Source: an uncultured Lewinella sp.
Lineage (GTDB): Bacteria > Bacteroidota > Bacteroidia > Chitinophagales > Saprospiraceae
Reading direction: 5' to 3'
Assembly (NCBI GenBank): GCA_938021455.1
Contig: CALIGP010000084.1
Coordinates: forward strand, 1-8,407
Length of the DNA: 8,407 nucleotides
The notes beneath the pieces were generated by a model. The model did not search any database. It was given only the letters and a program-made list of their open reading frames with translations, and had not been told where the DNA came from. Positions 1 through 5,211 of the stretch are shown here, one piece after another. Numbering within the stretch: the stretch's first letter is position 1; each line of letters opens with the position of its first letter. A program made the translations under genes and the position numbers.

Positions 1-615
1 TTCTCCGATCAGGATGTTGTGCTGCCGCTTCATGTAGCTGGCAATGTTCTCCGTGAACTCATCTCCCGCAACCCGAATACTCTGGTCACAAACGATACCG
101 GAGAGCGCGATTACCGCAATCTCGGTCGTTCCGCCGCCTATATCGACGATCATGTTGCCGATCGGTTCTTCTACGTCAAGGCCAATCCCCAGGGCCGCAG
201 CCATGGGTTCGTAGATCAGGTAGGTCTCCTTGGAGTCTACTCTCGCAGCACTTTCAAATACAGCACGCTTCTCTACCTCCGTAATGCCAGAAGGGATGCA
301 GATCACCATTTTTAGGTGGGTAAAGAACGATTTACGGGTGCCGATCATTTCGATCATCCCCTTGATCATGTGCTCCGCAGCGCGGAAGTCAGCGATCACG
401 CCGTCTTTGAGTGGCCGAACGGTCTTGATGTTCTCATGCGTCTTCTCATGCATCTGCATGGCACGACGACCAACGGCAATCGTCTCTTCCGTCCGACGGT
501 TGATGGCAACGATCGAAGGCTCGTCGACGACTACCTGATCGTTCTGAATGATCAGCGTATTCGCTGTTCCCAGGTCGATGGCTAAATTTTGTTGAAACAG
601 GCTAAAAAACCTCAT
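1..615 (-). CDS. mreB: Rod shape-determining protein MreB, N-terminal 205 residues (3' end outside window)
   Basis: Bacterial actin homologue that polymerises under the inner membrane and guides the elongation cell-wall machinery. The reading frame runs from the ATG at 615 down to base 1 without a stop. It gives 205 residues of a family that is usually about 340, so the rest lies to the left. Seen in the translation: the first nucleotide-binding loop AIDLGTANT (12-20), the MreB signature TVRPLKDGVIADF (65-77), the YEPMAAALG segment with the conserved glutamate (E136), and the second phosphate loop DIGGGTTEIAV (158-168). The start MRFFSLF is short, hydrophobic and basic, and could act as the membrane-binding N-terminal helix known in some MreBs (inference). 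No Shine-Dalgarno sequence precedes the ATG, which is normal for Bacteroidota. mreC usually follows mreB but would lie beyond base 1. Family assignment is very secure. Confidence 0.97.
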   Translation of the reverse strand, partial: MRFFSLFQQNLAIDLGTANTLIIQNDQVVVDEPSIVAINRRTEETIAVGRRAMQMHEKTHENIKTVRPLKDGVIADFRAAEHMIKGMIEMIGTRKSFFTHLKMVICIPSGITEVEKRAVFESAARVDSKETYLIYEPMAAALGIGLDVEEPIGNMIVDIGGGTTEIAVIALSGIVCDQSIRVAGDEFTENIASYMKRQHNILIGE

Positions 616-652
616 CTATCGTGTTATGTATCTTTCCCGTGTAATTACTTCC

Positions 653-680
653 ACAAAAGTCGTAAAAAAGCACCGTAAAC
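653..680 (-). promoter_or_regulatory. Weak candidate promoter for mreB
   Basis: On the minus strand, 660-653 reads GACTTTTG, a 7-of-8 match to the Bacteroidota -7 element TAnnTTTG. A TTTA sequence lies at about 680-676, where a -33 TTTG would be expected. It is about 40 bases upstream of the mreB ATG. The first base of the -7 box is wrong, so this is only a candidate. No better match is visible on the minus strand within 616-903. Confidence 0.2.
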
Positions 681-791
681 CCGCCATTTCCTTCCTTTAA
701 TGTTACGCGGATCACTTTTAGACCAATTAAAGGGTCCTAAATGTACTTTTGCTATCGTGAAAATGAAGATGTATTGGGTTTGTTTAGGTGG

Positions 792-813
792 CGGGCGCCG
801 GAGCGCAGGTGCA
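792..813 (+). repeat. GC-rich dispersed repeat, copy 1
   Basis: A 22-bp GC-rich stretch with core GGGCGCCGGAGCGC followed by AGGTGCA. It matches 5071-5092 at 21 of 22 positions; the only difference is A807 versus G5086. Both copies are intergenic and in the same orientation. Weak similarity may continue into the purine-rich sequence that follows. GCGC-CGGA-GCGC inside it could form a small hairpin. This copy lies about 180 bp upstream of the mreB start. It could be a dispersed extragenic repeat or a shared protein-binding site, and two copies cannot decide between these. Confidence 0.7.
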
Positions 814-903
814 AAGGAGGGGTTTCAAGTGCAAAGTGGAGCTGTCGTGCTATGTTGTTGATCTTTAGTGTCTTGTAAAACTAGGTGCCCGGGGCGGGGG
901 AAC

Positions 904-2268
904 TCAAATACTGGCCCGTAGCGGCTGTGACATCTGTTCCATAGACAGAGAATGGGCACCTTCAACTTTCGCCCCGCCACCAACAATTATCTCCCAATCG
1001 TCTCCAGGGCTTAAGTAGCGTTCAGCAAGCTCCCGCAACTCGCTGGCCGTGATGTGGTGGATGGTATCCTCCAACCGCGCTAGAAAATCAACGGGCTCGT
1101 AGTCCTTGATGATGGCTGAGCGATAGCGGAAGGCGTGGCCGAAGGGGCCGTCCAGTTCCATGGAAATACTCCCCCCAAGGTAGGCTCGGACCATGTTGAG
1201 CTCCTGATCGGGGATAAGGTCCTGGCGGAGCTTCCTTGCCTCCAGGTCAATCTCCCGCCTGACATTTTCGAGATTCTCATTGGCCACGTCAGCCGAGACG
1301 CCGAAACTACCGTCCAGCCGGTAAGTATCCAGGTCGCTTTCGATGCCGTAGGTATAACCCTTTTCTTCTCGGATATTTTTCATCAACCGGCTACCAAAGT
1401 AGCCGCCGAAAATGGTGTCCAATACCACCAGCCCGGGGTAGTCTGGATGTTGAATATGTACCCCTCGCCGGCCACGGCGAATCATCGACTGTTGTGCCTT
1501 CGGTCGTTGGAGTTGGATTATTGCGGGCTTTAGCTCGGAAGTGGGAGGAGTGTTCACCGTCGCCGCCGGGCCGGCCGGCAGTTGCCCGAAGGTGTCCTCC
1601 AGCGTCTGCTTTACCGCTTCGTTTATATTGCCGATTATCATCAACGTACCGTTGCCGGCATGAAAATGACTTTGGTGGAAAGCGCGAATGTCTTCAAGTC
1701 GAAGGTTATCATACATGTCAGAATATCCGTTGTATCCATAAGGATGCTTGGAGCCGAATACCGCTTCCGTAATTAATCGATAAGCCAGGGTGTCATTGTC
1801 GCTAAGCCCTTCCCGGAGGCGTTGTTTTCGGCGGCGAAGAAAGCGCTTAAAACTCGCCTCGTCGAAGGCGGGTTCAGCGATCACTTCAGCCATCACTGGC
1901 AACACCTCTTTCATCCGACGATGGATAGTCGCAAGAGCCAGGTTACCCGTATCCATTAAGTCTGGGAGCGCCAATCGGGTGCCAAACTGCTCGAAAAAAG
2001 ACTCTAATTCAGCAGCTGAATGCTGTCGGGTACCTTCCGCCAGCAAGTCGTTCGTTGGTCCGGCCAACAAGGGCTTAGGCTCAAACGGACGACCCGAATT
2101 CCAGATCATTTCTACCCGTAAAACGGGGGCTTCAACTCCGTTCATTGCCACTACGGGCAGGCCGTTACTTAACGTCCAGCGTTGGACTGGAAGGAGTGCC
2201 GGGATGGTCGCCTGATGAATTGGAGGCCCCATTTTTTTTAAGCGATGAGTGCTTTTCGTCTGCTGCAT
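904..2268 (-). CDS. M16-family zinc-peptidase homologue, non-catalytic subunit type
   Basis: A 454-residue protein of the pitrilysin/processing-peptidase superfamily, normal length for a single M16B subunit. The N-terminal M16 domain (about 25-230) starts at RWTLSNGLPVV. The C-terminal domain (about 245-440) contains the family signature FGGYFGSRLMKNIREEKGYTYG (positions 287-308). The zinc-binding HxxEH motif is missing: aligning on the following GT (79-80) puts GPTND (70-74) there, so none of the two histidines or the glutamate remains. This is the pattern of the inactive partner in two-gene M16B pairs (established for the family). Such a subunit needs a catalytic partner, but none adjoins it here. 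The start is uncertain: MQQTK at 2268 or the second ATG at 2232 (residue 13), just after a run of eight A. No signal peptide is visible from either start. rpe lies 160 bp upstream on the same strand. Family secure; role inferred. Confidence 0.93.
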   Translation of the reverse strand: MQQTKSTHRLKKMGPPIHQATIPALLPVQRWTLSNGLPVVAMNGVEAPVLRVEMIWNSGRPFEPKPLLAGPTNDLLAEGTRQHSAAELESFFEQFGTRLALPDLMDTGNLALATIHRRMKEVLPVMAEVIAEPAFDEASFKRFLRRRKQRLREGLSDNDTLAYRLITEAVFGSKHPYGYNGYSDMYDNLRLEDIRAFHQSHFHAGNGTLMIIGNINEAVKQTLEDTFGQLPAGPAATVNTPPTSELKPAIIQLQRPKAQQSMIRRGRRGVHIQHPDYPGLVVLDTIFGGYFGSRLMKNIREEKGYTYGIESDLDTYRLDGSFGVSADVANENLENVRREIDLEARKLRQDLIPDQELNMVRAYLGGSISMELDGPFGHAFRYRSAIIKDYEPVDFLARLEDTIHHITASELRELAERYLSPGDDWEIIVGGGAKVEGAHSLSMEQMSQPLRASI

Positions 2269-2413
2269 GAACGATCTTTAACAGCCTAAGGGGAGAGTAG
2301 TTGTTGTTGGGCGTAAATCATTGCTCTTTTAGCACTCTATGCACCGGCGGTGAGCGCCCTGATTGTGGCTTCTTTAGTACAGTAAACGAGAAGAAAATGA
2401 AGCACCTTTTTAG

Positions 2414-2447
2414 CCCCTTAAAGCAAGATTAAACGCTCATTAAGGGG
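2414..2447 (-). terminator. Possible weak terminator-like inverted repeat at the rpe 3' end
   Basis: CCCCTTAA (2414-2421) and TTAAGGGG (2440-2447) are perfect inverted repeats of 8 bp separated by 18 bp. The rpe stop codon (2431-2429) lies in the loop. The minus-strand sequence after the stem is CTAAAAAGG, not a U-tract, so it does not fit a standard intrinsic terminator. It may only stabilise the 3' end or be chance. Confidence 0.25.
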
Positions 2448-3100
2448 TTGCTTTCCAGCCCCTTCAATTCTCGAATAACCTTCGCCGGATCGTCGGCTTT
2501 AAAAACGGCACTTCCTGCCACCAAAACCCTTGCTCCGGCTTCCAGTACTTTTCGGGCATTTTGCAGGCCAATTCCACCGTCTACCTCGATGATAGCCGGA
2601 CTGTTTCGAACGATGATCATATCGTAAGCCTGGCGAATTTTCTGCAAGCTCTGGTAAATAAATTTTTGCCCGCCAAAACCAGGGTTGACGGTCATAATCA
2701 ACACTAAATCAAGGTCTTCGATTACATTTTCGAGTACGCTGACGGGGGTGTGTGGATTCAACGCAACGCCCGCTTTGCAGCCCGCCGCCTTAATCTGTTG
2801 AATCACCCGATGTAGGTGATTAGTCGCTTCTGCGTGCACCGTAATTCCGTGAGCGCCCGCCTCCGCAAAACTCTCGATGTAGCGCTCTGGTTGCTCGATC
2901 ATCAGGTGGACATCCAGGTACTTTTTGGCGTCTTTCGCCACCTGCTGAATGATGAACTGCCCGAAGGAAATATTAGGCACGAACATACCGTCCATCACGT
3001 CGAGGTGAAACCAGTCGGCTTCGGACTCATTAATGAGGGAAATAGCCTGGTCAAGACGGCGAAAATCAGCGGCGAGCAAAGAGGGAGCGATGAGGTGCAT
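2429..3100 (-). CDS. rpe: Ribulose-phosphate 3-epimerase
   Basis: Interconverts D-ribulose 5-phosphate and D-xylulose 5-phosphate in the pentose phosphate pathway (cytosol, TIM barrel). The 223-residue protein is full length for the family. Seen motifs: APSLLAADF (5-13), WFHLDVMDGMFVPNISFG (30-47) with metal-ligand residues H32 and D34, DVHLMI (63-68) with H65, MTVNPGFGGQKF (136-147), EVDGGIG (172-178) with D174, and the phosphate-binding GSAVF (196-200). I chose the ATG at 3100. The frame is open upstream to an ATG at 3163, but the extra 21 residues (starting MEKHSLTITFG) are not family sequence, and a perfect TAnnTTTG promoter lies inside that extension. Short leader of about 15 bases and no Shine-Dalgarno sequence. 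It is followed on the same strand, after 160 bp, by the M16 homologue. Function is very secure. Confidence 0.97.
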   Translation of the reverse strand: MHLIAPSLLAADFRRLDQAISLINESEADWFHLDVMDGMFVPNISFGQFIIQQVAKDAKKYLDVHLMIEQPERYIESFAEAGAHGITVHAEATNHLHRVIQQIKAAGCKAGVALNPHTPVSVLENVIEDLDLVLIMTVNPGFGGQKFIYQSLQKIRQAYDMIIVRNSPAIIEVDGGIGLQNARKVLEAGARVLVAGSAVFKADDPAKVIRELKGLESNPLMSV

Positions 3101-3121
3101 GGTATGATTGTCTGTTAAGCA

Positions 3122-3129
3122 CAAAGCTA
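3122..3129 (-). promoter_or_regulatory. Bacteroidota -7 promoter element of rpe
   Basis: The minus strand reads TAGCTTTG, an exact match to the Bacteroidota primary-sigma -7 consensus TAnnTTTG. It sits 21 bases upstream of the rpe ATG at 3100, which predicts a transcription start near 3115 and a leader of about 15 bases. No clear -33 TTTG is seen at the expected spacing. It supports the shorter rpe start, because the longer reading frame would begin upstream of its own promoter. Confidence 0.6.
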
Positions 3130-3242
3130 CGCCAAAAGTGATGGTTAACGAGTGCTTCTCCAAAAAGTCTCGTTGCCCAACAATCGTATAGCTTTTGTGC
3201 TGAAAAAGAAGGAAGTACTTACCTCTAAATGCAAGAAAATGA

Positions 3243-3261
3243 AATCCTTCTTATAAGGATT
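3243..3261 (-). terminator. Hairpin, possible terminator of the sulfotransferase gene
   Basis: AATCCTT (3243-3249), a 5-base loop, and AAGGATT (3255-3261) form a perfect 7-bp stem. Read on the minus strand it lies about 95 bases beyond the sulfotransferase stop and is followed by a T-rich but interrupted tail (TCATTTTCTTG). It is the best termination candidate in 3130-3355, an AT-rich gap otherwise without recognisable content. Confidence 0.3.
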
Positions 3262-3335
3262 ATGTGTTCAGGGAGAATTTGCACTTTCTTTCCTTCGCTC
3301 GTATTTTGATCCTTGAAGACGTTTTTTAATAGGTA

Positions 3336-3376
3336 TATTTTAATTTGCCATTACTTTAATATTCGTAATTAAAATA
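3336..3376. repeat. AT-only inverted repeat across the sulfotransferase stop codon
   Basis: TATTTTAATT (3336-3345) and AATTAAAATA (3367-3376) are perfect 10-bp inverted repeats separated by 21 bp. The stop codon of the sulfotransferase gene (3358-3356) is in the loop. All pairs are A-T, so the stem is weak, and in this AT-rich stretch chance is a real possibility. There is no U-tract beyond it on the minus strand. Confidence 0.35.
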
Positions 3377-3931
3377 CTCAATATCTAGCCTACACTTTTC
3401 TGCGATTAAGCGCTGGCTTTCCTTAGTGTAAAAATCGTGATAATCCTTATTTGGTGTGTTGTTTAAAATCGGAACTTTTTCTGGAGGCATACTGAATCTT
3501 TCTTGAATTTCCAGAACAGCAGCAGCATAGTTCTCATAGCGGAAGATTTTATCCACTTTTAATTTTCCTTCTTCATTCGTGAGGTAGTCAATCGAATTAT
3601 AGTGAAAATATTGTGTGGCGAAATCAGATGCTGCGTCTGATTTTATAAACATTTCAAACCTTTTCCTCTCTTCAATGAGACTTTGGGGTTGGTTTAAATT
3701 TATTAGCGAATACCAGGATAAAATTCGCTCCCATGGGTTTCTTGTAAAACCAAAAGAATAATAGTCTTTATGTGTGTCAATTAAATAAGACTTCGACGTT
3801 CTTGCGTTTTCATGTTGAGTAAAGTAGGTGACTTTTTTACCCGAATGATTCTTTATTAAGTTACCAATAGTGGAACCGCCAGTCCTGTGAACATGTATGA
3901 ATAATAATTTCGCATGGTCTGATATGATCAT
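3356..3931 (-). CDS. Sulfotransferase family 2-like protein
   Basis: A 191-residue protein resembling the Sulfotransfer_2 family, which moves sulfate from PAPS to a carbohydrate or other acceptor. Seen motifs: the 5'-phosphosulfate-binding loop FIHVHRTGGSTI (11-22), the 3'-phosphate-binding segment FTRNPWERILSWYS (62-75) with R64 and S72 in the usual places, RYENY (131-135), and the C-terminal YxxESQRLIAEKCRLDIEYFNYEY (168-191) typical of the family. There is no signal peptide or membrane anchor, so it is probably cytoplasmic. Length is within the range of short bacterial members, and both substrate loops are intact. The acceptor cannot be read from the sequence. The gene is strongly AT-rich (18 G+C in the 60 bases 3421-3480, against 37 of 60 at 4561-4620 in the next gene). 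It stands alone between intergenic gaps, which suggests horizontal acquisition (inference). No clear promoter match was found upstream, only AT-rich sequence with a T8A7 tract at 3947-3961. Confidence 0.85.
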   Translation of the reverse strand: MIISDHAKLLFIHVHRTGGSTIGNLIKNHSGKKVTYFTQHENARTSKSYLIDTHKDYYSFGFTRNPWERILSWYSLINLNQPQSLIEERKRFEMFIKSDAASDFATQYFHYNSIDYLTNEEGKLKVDKIFRYENYAAAVLEIQERFSMPPEKVPILNNTPNKDYHDFYTKESQRLIAEKCRLDIEYFNYEY

Positions 3932-4070
3932 TTTATAAATTAGTTGTTTTTTTTAAAAAAATAATGCTCTAATGAAGCTTACTTAATTGCTATTTATACT
4001 TCCGTGGAATGAGCATTGTAATAATATCATACATGATTTTCCGGTTGGCAATTCCGGTGATGTTTTTCGG

Positions 4071-4211
4071 GTTGCCAGGTAGGGCAATCGCAAGCTCTGG
4101 TAACGCGAACGCTCGAAGGTCCTTCCAGGACGCTTCGAGGTCCGCTTTGCCTTGTTTAAGGGACCTTAAAGCGTCGCGGCGGAGAGCTTGCGATTGCCCT
4201 GAGTTGCTAGG
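4071..4211. mobile_element. Candidate MITE-like insertion with imperfect 9-bp flanking repeats
   Basis: The inverted-repeat element at 4081-4200 is flanked by GTTGCCAGG (4071-4079) and GTTGCTAGG (4203-4211), direct repeats identical at 8 of 9 positions. They abut the terminal inverted repeats within one or two bases. Terminal inverted repeats, no coding capacity and a near-perfect flanking duplication are the hallmarks of a miniature inverted-repeat transposable element. It lies just beyond the methyltransferase stop (4223) and at the edge of the AT-rich segment. I do not recognise the terminal repeat as belonging to a particular IS family. A structured non-coding RNA is the main alternative. 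Confidence 0.45.
4081..4200. repeat. 120-bp inverted-repeat element with a three-way-junction fold
   Basis: The ends are a perfect 18-bp inverted repeat: AGGGCAATCGCAAGCTCT (4081-4098) and AGAGCTTGCGATTGCCCT (4183-4200). The interior is also highly self-complementary. CGCGA (4104-4108) pairs with TCGCG (4174-4178). CTCGAAGGTCCT (4112-4123) pairs with 4127-4139 as a 12-bp stem with one bulged G (4132) and a TCC loop. CGCTTT (4143-4148) pairs with AAAGCG (4168-4173), with CCTT/AAGG (4150-4153 and 4158-4161) inside. Drawn out, this is one long stem opening into two hairpins. Neither strand has a U-tract after the outer stem, so it is not a standard intrinsic terminator. Pairing was found by eye; the order of stems is a model. 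Confidence 0.85.
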
Positions 4212-4222
4212 CTACCACAGCC

Positions 4223-5017
4223 TCACTTTAAAAAGTCTAGTGTGTACACCAGCGGAATCAGCCCCGGCATCTGCTTCAGGTGCCAATGCCCTGGCTCGCC
4301 AGCGGGTATGGAGTCGTGAAAGCATTTATAAGGGGAGTAGTCATACTCCTGAAAACCCTTAAGGGTAAGACCTGCTCCCAGCAGGGCGGTAACAACGGAA
4401 CTGACGGTATGGTCCCAGTTGACCTCCGTGCCGCGCACCTCGTCACTGCCATCGGTATAGCTGGAGGTCATTTCTTCCACAATGGGCTCGGGGTTAAAGT
4501 AAGGATATTTGATGGCCGTGCGCTCGTCATTCCAGAGGTAGGCCATGTTGTGAAACTCGGCGAAGACGAATTGGCCGCCGGGTTTGAGGTAACGGGCAAC
4601 GATGCCAGCCCAGCGATCCAGATCGGGAAGCCAGGTGATGGTGCCATAGCTGGTGAAGACGATGTCGAAGGTCTCCTCGAGATGGTCGGGCAAAGAATAG
4701 AGGTCGCAGTTGATAAAGCGAGCGTCGAGATTGGCTTTATTGGCTAATTCGCGGGCGGCGGTGATTGCCGCGTCACTGAGGTCAACGCCGGTAACGGTGG
4801 CGCCTTGGCGGGCGAAGGTCAGGGTGTCCTGCCCGAAGTGGCATTGGAGATGGAGAATCTTGAGTCCGGAAATTTTTTTGGGCAGAATGGCGAGTTCTGG
4901 TGCCTTAAGACTGTCCTGGCCGGCCAGCCAACCTTCTACGTCATAAAATTCGCTGGTCAGGTGCGCTTTTGTGCGGGCATTCCATTGTTCCCGATTCAGG
5001 GATAGGTAATCGATCAT
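4223..5017 (-). CDS. Class I SAM-dependent methyltransferase
   Basis: A 264-residue soluble protein with a Rossmann-type methyltransferase domain. Motif I is ILHLQCHFGQDTL (54-66), with the LxCxxGxD pattern. The acidic SAM-ribose residue is in VTGVDLS (75-81), DARFINCDLYSLP (98-110) is the segment binding the adenine, and FDIVFTSYGTITWLPDLDRW (117-136) with YLKPGGQFVFAEFH (143-156) completes the core. The C-terminal third (about 157-264), rich in aromatic residues and histidine, probably forms the acceptor pocket. The overall pattern resembles small-molecule methyltransferases of the UbiE/TehB-like group, but the substrate cannot be predicted. The ATG at 5017 is the first in frame and starts the conserved lead-in MIDYLSLNREQWNARTKAH. 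Transcribed divergently from ftsK across a 194-bp gap. G+C is markedly higher than in the sulfotransferase gene downstream. No clear promoter match was found on its strand. Confidence 0.9.
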   Translation of the reverse strand: MIDYLSLNREQWNARTKAHLTSEFYDVEGWLAGQDSLKAPELAILPKKISGLKILHLQCHFGQDTLTFARQGATVTGVDLSDAAITAARELANKANLDARFINCDLYSLPDHLEETFDIVFTSYGTITWLPDLDRWAGIVARYLKPGGQFVFAEFHNMAYLWNDERTAIKYPYFNPEPIVEEMTSSYTDGSDEVRGTEVNWDHTVSSVVTALLGAGLTLKGFQEYDYSPYKCFHDSIPAGEPGHWHLKQMPGLIPLVYTLDFLK

Positions 5018-5070
5018 GTTGTTTGCTTGAGTGTCGCTAAGGTAAGGTGACGAGGTAACGAATTAGTTTC

Positions 5071-5092
5071 CGGGCGCCGGAGCGCGGGTGCA
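5071..5092 (+). repeat. GC-rich dispersed repeat, copy 2
   Basis: Second copy of the repeat at 792-813, with one mismatch (G5086 against A807). It lies in the divergent interval between the methyltransferase start (54 bp away) and ftsK (119 bp away). No third copy was found by eye in the window. Confidence 0.7.
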
Positions 5093-5157
5093 TTGGGAAG
5101 GTTGAAGGGCAGGCATTAGTCGGCGAAAATGTTCTTTCCGTCGAGGGAAGTCGATGG

Positions 5158-5181
5158 TACAAAAGCTTTTTTGTAATTTCG
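5158..5181 (+). promoter_or_regulatory. Inverted repeat and candidate -7 element upstream of ftsK
   Basis: TACAAAA (5158-5164) and TTTTGTA (5169-5175) are a perfect 7-bp inverted repeat with a 4-bp centre. The last two bases of its right arm are the first two of TAATTTCG (5174-5181), a 7-of-8 match to TAnnTTTG placed 31 bases before the ftsK ATG. If this is the ftsK promoter, the start would be near 5188 and the inverted repeat would overlap the -7 region, where a repressor could bind (inference). The mismatch in the box keeps confidence low. Confidence 0.35.
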
Positions 5182-5211
5182 CGTTACGGGCATAGCCCAC
5201 TGACTTACTGT

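Larger units (their letters stand above)
616..903. other. Gene-free interval between the M16 gene and mreB
   Basis: This 288-bp interval separates the stop of the M16 homologue from the start of mreB. Both genes are on the minus strand, so it should carry the mreB promoter and leader. It contains the GC-rich repeat copy at 792-813, and GTGCAAAG twice in direct orientation (809-816 and 829-836, a period of 20 bp). It also has a plus-strand TACTTTTG at 744-751 pointing away from mreB. The M16 stop is followed by a GC-rich run with no U-tract, so no intrinsic terminator is recognised. No convincing coding region is present. Confidence 0.6.
3932..4222. other. Gap between the methyltransferase and sulfotransferase genes
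   Basis: Both flanking genes are on the minus strand. The left part, to about 4020, is AT-rich, with a T8A7 tract (3947-3961) and a 7-bp inverted repeat AATGCTC/GAGCATT (3963-3969 and 4011-4017). Composition shifts upward from about 4030. The right part is filled by the structured element at 4071-4211, described separately. A plus-strand open frame crosses the interval, but it runs through the inverted repeat into the antisense of the methyltransferase and has no recognisable protein features. Confidence 0.6.

Noticed and set aside
19..585. Plus-strand open frames of 89-102 codons
   Set aside because: They are antisense to mreB, whose minus-strand frame is full of conserved motifs; their translations have no recognisable features.
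1135..2215. Several plus-strand frames up to 141 codons
   Set aside because: Antisense to the M16 homologue, with composition expected from reversing its codons and no domain signature.
3229..3309. Plus-strand 26-codon frame in the rpe/sulfotransferase gap
   Set aside because: Too short, in AT-rich DNA, contains the hairpin at 3243-3261, and has no exact promoter box upstream (TATAGCTTTTG has one base too many).
4081..4200. Intrinsic terminator of the methyltransferase gene
   Set aside because: The hairpin is very strong but no T-rich run follows the outer stem on the minus strand, and the multi-hairpin layout is far larger than a terminator. It could still hinder transcription.
4009..4362. 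Plus-strand 117-codon frame
   Set aside because: It begins in the AT-rich gap, runs through the inverted-repeat element and ends antisense to the methyltransferase; the hydrophobic start is not followed by any protein-like pattern.
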